DNA from: Magnolia sinica | Taxonomy: Eukaryota > Streptophyta > Magnoliopsida > Magnoliales > Magnoliaceae | Reading direction: 5' to 3' | Length of the DNA stretch: 64,000 nucleotides | NCBI RefSeq assembly: GCF_029962835.1 | Contig: NC_080577.1 | Span: forward strand, 5,270,001-5,334,000 | Part shown: positions 45,881 through 57,400 of the stretch, piece by piece | Position numbering within the stretch: position 1 is the first letter of the stretch | Layout of the letters: every line of letters begins with the position of its first letter | Program-made: the position numbers and the translations under genes | Notes under the pieces: generated by a model | Databases searched by the model: none | What the model was told of the DNA's origin: nothing | What the model saw: only the letters and a program-made list of their open reading frames with translations

Positions 45881-46109
45881 GCTCCTGGTTAAGGCTATTG
45901 GGAAAAAAATGTCTGCTGTCAAATTATTTAAAGCAAACTGTCTAATCTTTAAAAATACGGAGAAAAACCAATCCATTGACTCTGATCAATGATTGCATAC
46001 GGAAAATTGCCATTGAAGTGTCAAAATAATAATAATAATCCAAATTAAAGTCTAAATTGCCCCTCAGCCCTTTCATTTTCACAATTATACCCTATTTGAA
46101 AGGGTTGTG

Positions 46110-46445
46110 CAGGCGTGAAATACTATGGGCCCATCGACAGTTTATGAAATCAATGCTGTCTATTTATTTTGTCATCTCATTTTAAGCCATGAGCCCAAAA
46201 ATGAGGCAAACCTGAATTGAAAATGGACTACACTCAAGGAAATAGTGGTGAATGAATGACTACCATTGAAATAATGTTGGGGCCATAAAAGTTTCTCATT
46301 AAGCAGTTTTCCCTTTATCCACGTCCGTATGACCTTATGAATAGGTTGGATGGCCCTGATAAATATCAGGGTGGGCCCTAGGAAGTTTTCAATGGTGGTC
46401 ATCAATATCCCCACCATTTTGTCTAGTGCAGTCCACCTACCCCTT
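46110..46445. mobile_element. Foldback element
   Basis: TCATCTCATTTTAAGCCATG, AAAATGGACTACACTCAAGG, GAATAGGTTGGATGGCC and GTCTAGTGCAGTCCACC in family order. Its right arm runs into the triplication listed next. Confidence 0.6.
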
Positions 46446-46805
46446 CCATCTGGGCCATTTCCTGGATCGTGGCCTAAATTGAACTGGCCTATTTAATGGA
46501 TGTATTTGATCAGACCCATACATCACGTGCCCTAGGAAACTTTCAACAGCTGGCGTCAATATTTCCACTGTTTTGTGTGGTGCGGTTCACATGGCCTAAA
46601 TGGGTTGGTGTATTCAATGGATGGGTTTAATCACACCCATATAGGCCCTAGGAAACTTTCAATGGTTGGCGTCAATATCGTGACTGTTCCATCTAGTGCG
46701 GTCCACCCATGTTTTGGATCTACACCATTTCTAAACTCATAGCATAAAATGATATGACTTATTTAATGAACGGGCTTGATCAGATCCATAGGTCATGGTA
46801 GGCCT
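46374..46805. repeat. Three tandem copies of a foldback right arm
   Basis: GCCCTAGGAAACTTTCAA recurs at about 46376, 46530 and 46646, each followed by CAATATYNCCACTGTT, a GTGCGGTCCAC-like word and a TTTAATGGATG..GATCAGACCCATA-like end. Units are 115-155 bp. Confidence 0.7.
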
Positions 46806-46849
46806 AACTTCCGACCCAGACACATCCATCTCCCTCTCGGGAGCGGATT

Positions 46850-47515
46850 AGGTGCTACCAGGATTCGCCCGACAAGTGCAACCCTCGCAGTGGGGCAATC
46901 TTGATGTATGCATTATATATCCATGTCATTCATCCATTTTTCTAAATCATTTTAAAGCATGAGTGCAAAAAATAAGTAGATCCATATCACATGAGAGACA
47001 TCATAAGAAATAGTGGTAATTGAACGCCCACCATTAAAGCTACCTAAGGTAGATCATAATGTTTATTTTCAATCTATCCTGTTGATAAGGTCATAGACCT
47101 GGATGAAAGAAAAGAATAATATCAACTTGATCAAAAAAATTTATTGCCCACAACAAGTTTTTAACACATAAATATCAGCCTATAATTACAGCTCCTACTA
47201 AGATACAAGCAAATCATGCCCATGTGAAACTCCTGTGGGCCACACGATTAGAAACAGTTAAAAGAGATCAATGATTATAAGAAATCCAAACTATTCATAA
47301 CACGGGGCAATGGGTGAACTATATATAAAGAGATCGATGATTATAAGAAATCCAAACTATTCATAACGTGGGGCAATGGGTGAACTCTATATATATATAT
47401 CACACACACACAAAGCTTCTATGGCCCCACGAAAGTTTCAACCGTCAGCATGTAGTCTCTATTGTGTCTCTCACTTAAGTTTTGGATCTACTTCATTTTT
47501 TAGTATTGTGAACGC
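46850..47515. mobile_element. Foldback element, interrupted in its loop
   Basis: Left arm GAGCGGATTAGGTGCTACC and GGGGCAATCTTGATGTATGC; loop ATCAACTTGATC; after unrelated DNA (about 47170-47400) the right arm resumes CTTCTATGGCCCCACG and GTTTTGGATCTACTTCATTT. The right outer arm is lost. Confidence 0.6.
47262..47392. repeat. 66 bp tandem duplication
   Basis: AAGAGATCRATGATTATAAG..CAATGGGTGAACT occurs twice with only a few differences, ending in (TA)n and (CA)n runs. Confidence 0.85.
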
Positions 47516-47622
47516 AGGAAATCGGCTCCCATGTAGATTTATGTTTATTTTAGGGGTGATTTGGCTAGTTTCGATTGATGCCACTAGCCACTTAGTTCAA
47601 AATCTTGCAGTCAGCTAGAACA

Positions 47623-49022
47623 TGTAGAATATGTAAAGCTAAAGAATTCGAAGACTCTTTTACTTTAAATTGACTCCTGATCTGCAATTTGGGATTCTGA
47701 GTAAAGGAACTCGGTTACAAAGAGGGAAGGTGTTAGGCACCCTCTCTGCCTGTACAGATGTACAGCCTCTACTTCATGTGGTAAGCTGATCTTAGGAGAT
47801 AAAATAGTAGTATATAAAGTACTAAAAATGGACTAAGCAGACTCAGATTTCTGATATGGTAAGGTCTGAAATTCTGGAAAGCTACAAATCATATATCCAA
47901 AGAATGTCTAGAAGAGTTTTGAAGAGATGTTATGGTGCTAAAATATCATTAAAAATATACTAGGCCACCATGAGTTTCTGATGTGACAGGATCCAGAGTT
48001 CTGGCAAGTCACAGAGCATACATTTAATAGTAATCTAGAGGAGCACAGGAGTTGAGAAGAGAAGTAATGATGTGATATCATAAAATATGAATGTTAGTGA
48101 TAATTGCATGATCTTTGGCTTATACTTGAAATGGCTTGGATGTTTGGGTGCACATGGTTGGGAATGATTAGCTTGAGTAGGATTAGGAGGCTAAGAGATG
48201 GTTGGAGAAAGCTAGAGGGGGGCTAAAGATGGGAGCTTGAGAACTTAAGCACTCCCTCTCACTTTCACTCACTTACCCTCTCTCTCTCACTCTTAGTGGA
48301 TTAGTAGTTGATTATTGTTGTGTGAAATGAAGAGAAGTAAAGACTATTTATAGCCTTTTGGGATGACATTTTGGTAATTCTAGGATTTATGGAGAGTAAA
48401 TACTGATGTGGCAGCTTGTGATTGGTTGAGGGGAGGGTAATGCCGCATGGCATGCTTTCGTAGGCTCTTGGGTTTTGGTAGGATGGTAAATAAAGTGAAT
48501 GTTGGGGATATGTTTATAAAAGAGCTGACTTTTGGAGGGAGGTTTAGTAGCAGGTAAATACAGTGAATGTTAGAGGTAATTTTGTAGGAGAGTTGACTTT
48601 GGGAGGGGAGACAACTGTGTGCTTAAATGAGACACCTGTTGAATAGGGGGCGGTAGTCTGATTACCGCCGGCAGTAGTCTGACTACCGCTCAGGTACGGT
48701 TGCTCTCGTGGTTTGGTCGGTGGGCCTATTTCAGGCCCTGAGAGCAACCCGAAGCCTGTTTTGGATATTTTGGCTCAGAAATGGCTCGATATTGGCTCCA
48801 AAATAGCTTGGAAATGGTTAGAAAAATGGATCAATTTTTAGGCATGCTCCGGCTTAAATGATGGCTCGTAATGACTCAGGTTTGGTTAGGGTTTAGATCA
48901 GGTTTGGAAAATGACTTCGATTTTTAGTAGGGTGTGAGGTTTAGGTTCAGCTCATAAGGATCATACATGCCTTACCAAGTTGCTAGCCTGGGTGGGGTGT
49001 TTATAGATGCCCCTCTTTGGCA
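47623..49022 (-). mobile_element. LTR of a Tat-like gypsy element (fossil), minus strand
   Basis: On the minus strand it starts TGCCAAAGAGGGGCATC, carries a TATA box CTATAAATAG near 48340, and near its end has GAGGGTGCCTAACACCTTCC and GAGTCTTCGAATTC. These phrases are familiar from LTRs of the Tat lineage (recall). It ends ..ATTCTACA. About 1.4 kb; ends approximate. It does not match the LTR at 58603-59371. Confidence 0.6.
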
Positions 49023-50310
49023 GAGATTGCGAGCAATTAAATTCCAAAGCAAGTGGATACCCCACCCCTCTAGTCAGAAAAGATTATGGTCTAAATCTGT
49101 TGCCTGCATAATATCTTTGTCAGTTTATTGTCTGGAAAAGAGATAACTTGTACATATCACGGAGGTTTGAGGAAAACGTTGTGATTGTTTCTGCACTTTC
49201 TACGGCATTTTGGGCCACGAATCACAACCTTTTCACATCAGATTGATAATAGCATCAGACGATAAGTCTGAAAAGTAGGACTCCTGCACGTTTTATAGCT
49301 TTAGGGGGATCCCCGTACTGTTTGGATCTTGTTGTTTCCTTTGCTACGTAATTACTCTAGGAGTACTTGTTCCGTTTAATTGTCAAAGTAGTTAGCTGCC
49401 CTGCGCGTTCTGCGGCCTTATGGGGAACTCACTACGCCGACTTGGACTCGATCAGATTTTCCAAGTGTCCCGGACTAGGTATGTGCGGGTGACCTATTTT
49501 CCATGCAGTCTTCTGATTTTGATATGTTGGTTACAATTTGATCTTTTTCATTCTTTTGAAATGATCACTCTAACCATAGTTGGATCGTACTTACCATCAC
49601 TTTGCATTGAACTTCATCATTGTACGGCCGTCCTAACATTGAGATCCAGGCCAACCATGCTTGTATCGCATACGGATTTAACAACTCCTAAGAAAATCGA
49701 AAGTGGTCGAATCTTATTTTGTTGTTTACGTTGGATACCATTAAGAGGTATAAAACACCTCCCAGTATCTTGTATACCAAGCACCATGTTTTTTGAAAAT
49801 TTTTGTTTTGAAAATTATCTCACATGAGGAGCTACACTCCTTGGGGATTTTATTGCAAAATTTGAAGATTTTTTTGAGGCCTTAAAAGATCTGTCCAATC
49901 TCGCAGGAGGGCGTCATTATTGGATTTTTATTGCGGCCCTTTTTTTTTTGAATAAGTCCAAATAGTTCTGTTGCCTCCACTAGTGCTCTCGTGAGACTTT
50001 TTACTAATCTGGTTTTTATTGGAATTGTATCAAAGATGTATTTTGTGATTTTTTAAAAAAATGATCCGATCCGTCATTTCGCACTCTAATAGTTGCGATC
50101 GAGATTAGATTCACTGAGGATGCATTTTTTTTTTGTAATATCTTTTCCAAGGGATGAGATTATATATGAAAATAAAATGAAATTTTTTTATGCCATATAT
50201 GTCTGTGTGTGCTTGTGTCTGAACTTGTGCTTGGATAGTGGAATCAGAACATTGAACTCAGCCCACGTCGAATCTGGTATTCTGAGTTATTTACCAGGGA
50301 TCTCGGTTCA
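49023..50310. other. Probable internal DNA of a Tat-like element, no recognised protein
   Basis: Lies between the LTR at 47623-49022 and the + strand open frame at 50311. A purine-rich tract on the minus strand (GAGGGGTGGGG, about 49062-49072) could be a polypurine tract. An open frame at 49420-49827 (+) has no family I know. Confidence 0.4.
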
Positions 50311-50760
50311 TTGAGAGTAGCAAAAGAGAAGCTCGAGACAGAGCGACAAATGGCGGCGGACCAGTTGGTTCAGCAACGGAGGGTCCTTGAGTTTACTACG
50401 TCCGCGGACAAGGCGTCTTTACGGGCAGAGCTTGAGGTGCGAGCGGTATCACAGGCGGCCGAGGCAGTGGCCGAATACAAGGATTCGGCTGAAAGGGCCA
50501 AGGAGTTGGATAAATTATATTGCTTTGGCTATGATACTGGCTTTAATGCTTTCCCGGTTGAGGTTAGAAGACTTTATCCGACTCTCAACCTTAACGCCCT
50601 TACGACTGACATCGCCGATGACGCCGTGCCTGTTGTGACAGACGAGCCCGAGAATGTCCCTCCTGCTGTGGAAATCGCCCCAGATGCTCCTGTCTTAAAA
50701 GCCACCGCCAACACCCAACCCTTCAGCTCGGTAGCTAGTCCCTCGATTCAGAGGGAATGA
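50311..50760 (+). mobile_element. Antisense accessory ORF of a Tat-like gypsy element (fossil fragment)
   Basis: Codes on the + strand for an Ala/Glu-rich, coiled-coil-like stretch (ERQMAADQLVQQRRVLEF, AEAVAEYKDSAERAKELDKL) and then FGYDTGFNAFPVEVRRLYP with a Pro-rich tail. It lies between the integrase end and the LTR, in opposite sense to pol. Some Tat-lineage elements, such as Grande, are known to carry an antisense ORF in this place. Only a C-terminal part seems present. Confidence 0.5.
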
Positions 50761-52641
50761 ATTTTAATTTTTTTTGCAATGTAAATGGATTTTTTCCCTT
50801 TTTTTATCAATGATGATTACTGGCAGACGGTTTGTTTGCGTGGGTTGATTGTCATGATAATTCTTAAATGTTATTGTTTTAAGGACTGACCCCTTGAGGG
50901 GTCAACCCCCCACAAATGGCACGCTCAGTTACTTTTGTAGATTAGTCGTTGCGTGACAAGCCAACCCCTTTCTCAGGGAATCGGGTCGTCTTTCAGGTTT
51001 TTTTCCTACATGTGAGGGGATCCCCATGTAGATTTTTGTGGGTTTAACGTCCTGACCCCTTTTTGAAGGGATCAATCCGTTAAGTTAACCTCTGCTTATG
51101 AGAGATAACTTCTTTCGTTCATATATTGCACATGTAAGAAAGGAGAAACTTTTATTAGAGGCCTCAAAAGGCTAGTAGCTCTAGGCAGTACATTCATTAA
51201 GGGCCTTCAATAGCCGGTAGATTCTCACTAATAGTATATCTTCAAGTGCTCGACGTTCCAGGGATGGGAGAGTGGATGTCCCTTGAGGTCTTCCAAGTGA
51301 TAGGAGCCTGGTTGGGTTGATCTAATCACACGATAGGGCCCTTCCCAATTGGGCCCAAGTGTCCTAGCCCCCGATTCTGCTGTATTTTGAAAGATAAGAT
51401 GAAAGACCAAGTCCTGTGGCTGGAACCACCTTGTCTTAACCCTTGAGTTATAGAATCGTGCCACTTGGTGATGTGTGGCAGCGACTCGGAGTCGAGCGAT
51501 ATCTCTGGCTTCTTTGAGCAAGTCGAGGTTTGCTGTGATGTTCTCTGCATTCTGATCTTCCTGATAGTTTCTGACTTGAGCTGTCGGGAGGCCGATCTCA
51601 ACTCAGACGATCGCCTCCTAGCCATAGGATAGCAAAAAGGGGCTCTCCTCAGTAGATGACTGGGTCGTGGTCCGATATGCCCATAGGACAAATGGGAACT
51701 CCTCGACCTAATTGCCCTGCCCTTTTTCTAACTTCGTTTTAGGTGGTGCTTGATGACCTTATTTATAGCTTCCACCTGCCCATTGGACTGCGGATGCCGA
51801 GGCGAGGAATAAGCGTTCGAGATGCCAAGCCCCCTGCACATGCCCCTGAACTTGTCATTGTCGATGTAAGACCCGTATCTTAGTCCGTACCGCTCCGTTA
51901 GCTTCCGCGGTCCTTCCAGTCAAATTTCGGCAACCTTCGCACCATAACCGACGTTTACGCGCGATCTTAAGCCAGGTCCTGCACACCGACGTCGGCTCGA
52001 TCTGAAACCTATGTCTTGGCGACCGTGTCGTCGCCATGATTCCAACGCCGCGACTCACGCACCGAACCGATACCCTGGCAAGAAGATGTCAATCTGCGTT
52101 TATTCCGAAAGAAACACTGCATGTTGCGGATTTCGAGGGAATCTCTACAATTAGTCCCATCAATCAACCATTAATGTAAGCCTTACCTCAAGTACAATAA
52201 CCCATTCCCTCCTTTTTTAAAAGTCTACCCTCTTTCCACCTCACTATTCCTCTTTTTCCAAATTTCAACCATAACCATACCACTTTTACAAAATTTTTAA
52301 CCCAACCCATCACCCATCTATATCTTCTCTCTCTCCCTCATTTCTCCAAAAAAAAATCTCTCCAAGCAACTAAGAACCCCAAAACGTCCAAGCTTTCCTC
52401 TTCCTCCCAAGTGTGGTCCACCTTCTCATCTTCCATATTAACCATCTAAACCCCATCAACCTCCATCAAAGTTGAAGCTAAGGAGCATTGGAGTCTAAGG
52501 GACCAAGAAGAAAGAAGATAAGGTGGGTGATTTACCATTATTTTAAATTTTAGGGCCACTTGTTGGTGGGACCCAATTGGATGTATGTGATTTAATCAAG
52601 AGGGCGCATAGTGGCGGGGTTCCTCTATCTCACCATATATT

Positions 52642-52644
<3 letters not shown>

Positions 52645-52676
<32 letters not shown>
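52645..52676. repeat. (CT)n microsatellite
   Basis: About sixteen CT units inside the 4.0 kb element. Confidence 0.9.
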
Positions 52677-52681
<5 letters not shown>

Positions 52682-52826
52682 GTGATGGTGTGGATCCCAC
52701 CAATATGTGTTATATCTACCCGTTCATCTACATCAGACGGCGTGGCCCGTCATATTGTAGGTGATGATCCACACCATCCACTGTTTGGATGGACCCAATA
52801 CATCCCTTTTCTATGTATCATATTTC

Positions 52827-52828
<2 letters not shown>

Positions 52829-52858
<30 letters not shown>
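52829..52858. repeat. (TA)n microsatellite
   Basis: About fifteen TA units inside the 4.0 kb element. Confidence 0.9.
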
Positions 52859-52863
<5 letters not shown>

Positions 52864-53062
52864 AAATATATACATATAGGTGGGCCACGTCCAAGTGGGA
52901 CCCACCACAATGCTTGTATTGTATGTGGACCGTCCAGCGTGCCTGGACGCTGGACGTGGAGTGGTAAAAGAGGGAAGTGCTAGTTCACAGCTAGCTTTAG
53001 AAAAAAAAGAAAAAGGTAAGAAGATATAATAATAAAATAATATATTTTTTTTGGCCACTCAT

Positions 53063-53315
53063 GCAGGCCCCACCTTGATGTTTTTATGCAATCCAAGCCG
53101 TCCATCCCCTTTCACAGATCATTTTAGGCATTGAGCCGAAAAATGATCTCAATCTGAACTTATGGTGGGCCATAGTATAGCGAACAAGTTTCCTACCATT
53201 GAAATACACCCCGGTGTTGCTGTACATCAGAAAACCATTCAATATTGGTGTCAATAAATTTGTATTGAGCCATAGGGGTCAATGGATGGAGTGGATCTTG
53301 CTGATGCGGGCCCCA
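53063..53315. repeat. Foldback family piece inside the 4.0 kb element
   Basis: GGCCCCACCTTGATGTTTTT, ACAGATCATTTTAGGCATTG and TATGGTGGGCCATAGTATAG match one arm. ATGGATGGAGTGGATC and GCGGGCCCCACC match the other arm's end. Confidence 0.6.
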
Positions 53316-53744
53316 CCTGTAAAACCACGGGAAAACGAATTTTTCAAAAAAAAAAAACAAGCAGCAGGCGCTGACGCTGCTGCTGCTACAGACACAGGCA
53401 GCGCCTGCGCCTGATGGACGAGCGGGCGGGCTGCCCATTACGGCCCCGCTGTGGGCCCCACTTTGATGCGTTTCGGCAATCAAAACCGTGCATTTGATGG
53501 GTCCCCACGGACCAGCCGTCCACCCCAAAAGTCAGCTGTATACGGAACTCCGGTGGGCCACATCATTTAAAATCATGTGAAGATATGCCTAAACATATAA
53601 AAACACTTGGTGGGGCCTACCTGAAATTTGGATGAAGCTGAAACTTGGTCTGGACTTTCAGCCAAGTGGGACGCACCCAATGAGTGGGCTGGATCTGAGG
53701 ACCACATCGCGGTGGGCCCCTGACTTTGACCATATGGTCAGTTT

Positions 53745-54080
53745 GGATTGCAATAAACATTACCACAGGCCCTAGTCCGCACGGACCGTGAACAGCTTGG
53801 ATGGTAAACAAATAAACATTCCAGTAGGCCCATTTTGGACGGAAAATAAATATAACAGTGGGCCCTATCCAGGCCCACGTGACCTTATGAATAGATTGGG
53901 TGATAAATAAATATTATAGTGGGCCCTACCCTGGTCCACATGACCTTATGAGCAGTTGGTTGGAAAATAAACATTATGTTGGGCCCTAGGTTGCTTGGAA
54001 AGTAAACACTACTGTAGGCCCCGGTCTGAATGACCTTATCAATGGGTTGGATGGAAAATAAACATTATGGTAGACCCCAC
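53745..54080. repeat. Tandem array derived from the foldback loop
   Basis: Five to six units of about 60 bp. Each has AAATAAACATTATAGTGGGC, then CCTA, then a GTCCACATGACCTTATGAAT-like word and GGTTGGATGG. These are the reverse of the foldback loop words GCCATCCAACC..GATAAGGTC and TAATGTTTATT. Confidence 0.7.
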
Positions 54081-54129
54081 ATGGGACCCACTTATGTATG
54101 TAACCATACCCTCCATTAGAGTGGGCTCC

Positions 54130-54420
54130 ATCATGATGCATGTGTTTCATCCAACTGTCCAACCATTTTGGAGATAATTTAAGGCCCATTGTTGAGGCCC
54201 ACCTTGATTTGTATAGGGCCCATATTATGAGGCCCACTGTGATGTATGCAAGGCCCATGTGAATAGGCTCATGTTGATGCATTTGTGGCCCGTCATTGAA
54301 GCCCACCTTGATATGTATATGGGAGACCCATGTATGAGGCCATTTGATGTATTAGAGGCCCATGGGTCGAGGCCCAATATGATGAACATAATGTCCCTTG
54401 TAGTGTGACTCCACCATAAC
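54130..54420. repeat. Tandem array of GGCCCACCTTGATGTATG-like units
   Basis: About nine units of 28-35 bp with GAGGCCCA and TTGATGTATN words, resembling the foldback outer arm and the array at 44030-44730. Confidence 0.65.
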
Positions 54421-57400
54421 ATATGTATTGACATTCATAGCGGTCACGCCTTAGGAGCAATGCTGGTTTGACGTCCACATTGATAATGTTGGTTAAATGT
54501 CCGCATTATAACTCTCCCTAAGGCCCACTTACAGGCCCATACCTGTGGAAAGTAGGCCGTCTAGGCCCATCTTCATTTTGATCAGATCTCATCAGCACAT
54601 AACATGTAAAGCATAGATCCATGATTCATGATCATACGCATCATATATATGCCTGATATGAGAGGTAATTGATCATAGCATATGCTTCCGGGCAGATCGT
54701 TTATGGACTCCCGGATAAGCGGAGTCGCCCCACATGAGCGCACGGTACGCGCAGGATTGTTGCATGCTTGGTAGGGTGATTCATGCACTTACATTTGTGT
54801 GATCATGATCACTGTATGCCCTATCGACATCAGGGCCATAGCCTCCACAGACACATCGTGGATGACAAGATTGGATACCGAAAATATTTGGTTCTAGCAT
54901 ACGGGCGCCATAGATGTCCCTGAGTGAAAATCCCTAAACCCGATGGTACCAGAGGATGACTGCAACGTCGAGACCGAGTTGATATATGAGCGCATGAGGG
55001 CCGAATACCAGGAGGCCGCATCTCCCAGTGTCGTGGTCGGTTAAAAAGGAGTGTGGCCTTACTCACCAGAGGGTAGGGGCAATACTAGGCTGAGTTTGAC
55101 CAGCTCGCGAATGGATCCGCTATCGACGTGCCGGATAGGTATTAGCAGATTATTGGCCAGGCGGATAATGAGGTTTCTTACGCTCACTTGGACTGTGCGG
55201 CTAGGAGAGCGACAGTGCCATTTGGAGTGTATTGAACCCCGGTGATTATCCAGAATGAGAACTGTACTGATACATGATGAGGATTGGCATGCTTGAGTTG
55301 CATCTCGCATCGCATGGCCGTGTTATGGCCGATAGCATTCATATCTTGCACCGCATAGCCTTGGTACGGCTGATTGCATTCATGTGCTCATCACCATGAT
55401 TCCGCATTACTCTGACCTTGCATTTTGAGCACGCTTATATTACGCACATACTTACACCACCCTCTAAGCTTTCTATAAGCTTATGCACGATTGATGCATG
55501 CAGGTGACGCCAGGACGCAATCGCAGCCATAGTCTCGCCGTAGTTGGAGTGTGCAGCCGAGCTTCTGGAGTTTTATTTCTTTCGTTACATTGTATTTTCC
55601 CTTTCAGACGCATTGTACTCAAAAGTTTTTGATCATAGTGGATTTTGTGGTGGTGTTCTTGTGGTTATTGTTCGTGGGTTATGCTTTTGGTTATGCTCAT
55701 TATGAATCAGACTGATGATTATAAATCCTCCTTGTAGTATCTCAGGATCGGAACCTAGTGAATGGGTGCCGGGATCCGAGAATGGAGTTCTACGGAGGCT
55801 GTCGGCGCCGGATTTGGCGATCGTGAATTCTGTAGCCCGATTTCCGAGTTCGGGGCTGACAGTCGAACTATTTGTCGTTTTCAGAAACGATAGTGCACGG
55901 AATTCCAAATCGACAAATGATATTCTTCTAAATAAAGTTGACCACTTTCTGTTCAGTTATCTTAGCCACGGGTTCGGCCTCGGCCCATTTGGTGAAGTAA
56001 TCGACCGCAACAATAGCAAACTTCACTTGTCCTTTCCCTATGGGCAGAGGTCCAATGATGTCGATCCTCCACTGAGTGAACGGTCACGGCCCACTCATAA
56101 GGGCCATTTCTTCCATGGGTTGCCTCGGTATTGTTACAAACCTCTGACATTTGTCGTACCATCGGACATAATCTTTGGTATGTTACCCCAGCATTCTTTT
56201 GGCCAAAAGGCATGACCCGGTAATAATAGAGCCCTTTGTTGGTGACGAAGGTAATCTTCTGCCTGTCTGGGGGATGCATCGGGATATGATTATACCTGAA
56301 ATAGGCATCCAGGAAGGAGAGGCGTTCCTAACTAGCCGTGCTGTCGACCAGTCGATCGATTCGAGGTATGAGAAAACTATCTTTAGGACAAGCTTTGTTT
56401 AGATCCGAGTAGTCGACACAGACCCGCCACTTCCCGTTTGCTTTCTTTACCAGGACCACGTTGGCGATCCAATCTGGATAATGTATTTCTTCGATGAAGC
56501 CGACGCTGAGGAGATTGGAAACTTCATCAGCTATGGACCATGACATTGGGAGAAATGCCAGGCATATCCCTGTGCAACCACGCGAAGACGTCCTTATGCT
56601 GTTGTAAGAAAGTTAGTATTTGAAACCTCTGCTCAGAATTCAGCGAAGATCCAAGTTGAACAATTTTGCTCGGGTCAGCTTCCTTAAGTGGGATGGTCTT
56701 CAAGTCCTCGAGGGGTTCTTCCGTAGGATCGAGAGTGTTGATGGTGAGGGCTGACTTTACCAACCCTTTTCTTACAGTTATCGCATAGCATATCTAGGCT
56801 TCACGCTGATCCCCTCGGAGGTATCTGATCCCTCCTTCAGCGGGGAACTTCAAAATCAAATGGCATGTGGACACGACCGCTCTCATTGGATTAAGGGAAG
56901 GTCGGCCCAGAATGACGTTGTACACTCACGGCACATTGATGACAAGAAAGTCCGCAAGAAGTGTGGCTTGGTGCTGTCCTTCACCGGCTGTCACCGGATG
57001 AGTAATGGCTCCCTCAGAGATCACCTTATCTCCGACAAAGCCGTGTAGGGGATTTTCACAGGTCAGAGTTGTGACCTATTGATACTCATTCTCTCGAATG
57101 CCTCAAAGTAAATGACGTTGACTGAACTTCCCATGTCAACCAGGATGCGGAAGACCTTGCGGTTAGCTATGGTCATAGCCACCACAAGAGCATCGTCGTG
57201 CGGATGCTGGATTCCGCGCGCATCATCTTCTATGAAAGTCAAGCTGCAGGGGCTGAGACGGAGCTCTTTCCTTGGCCTTTCGGTTAAATGGACATAATGT
57301 TCGAGGTCTAAACTCTGAGGGTGGGCTTTGCGAGCCCTATTCAAATCGCCTCCACTAGATGACATTTCAGCAGCTTGGATGTTCCTGTGGGTGTTGGAGA

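Larger units (their letters stand above)
51865..55861. mobile_element. 4.0 kb TG..CA element, probably a solo long LTR (fossil), nested in the gypsy element
   Basis: Starts TGTAAGACCCG and ends GGGGCTGACA, flanked by a perfect 5 bp duplication GTCGA (51860-51864 and 55862-55866). Neither end sequence recurs inside, so there is no pair of LTRs, and no pol or gag text is seen. This fits a solo LTR of a long-LTR gypsy lineage (Del/Tekay-like opening, recall), or a large non-coding derivative. It contains two tandem arrays and a foldback half. It is younger than the host element it interrupts. Confidence 0.75.

Noticed and set aside
49420-49827. 135-codon + strand frame near the Tat-like LTR
   Set aside because: No protein family recognised; kept only as part of the retroelement region.
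53745-54420. Regular repeats as a possible CRISPR-like array
   Set aside because: Plant nuclear context, units diverged and without unique spacers of constant length; they derive from the foldback family.
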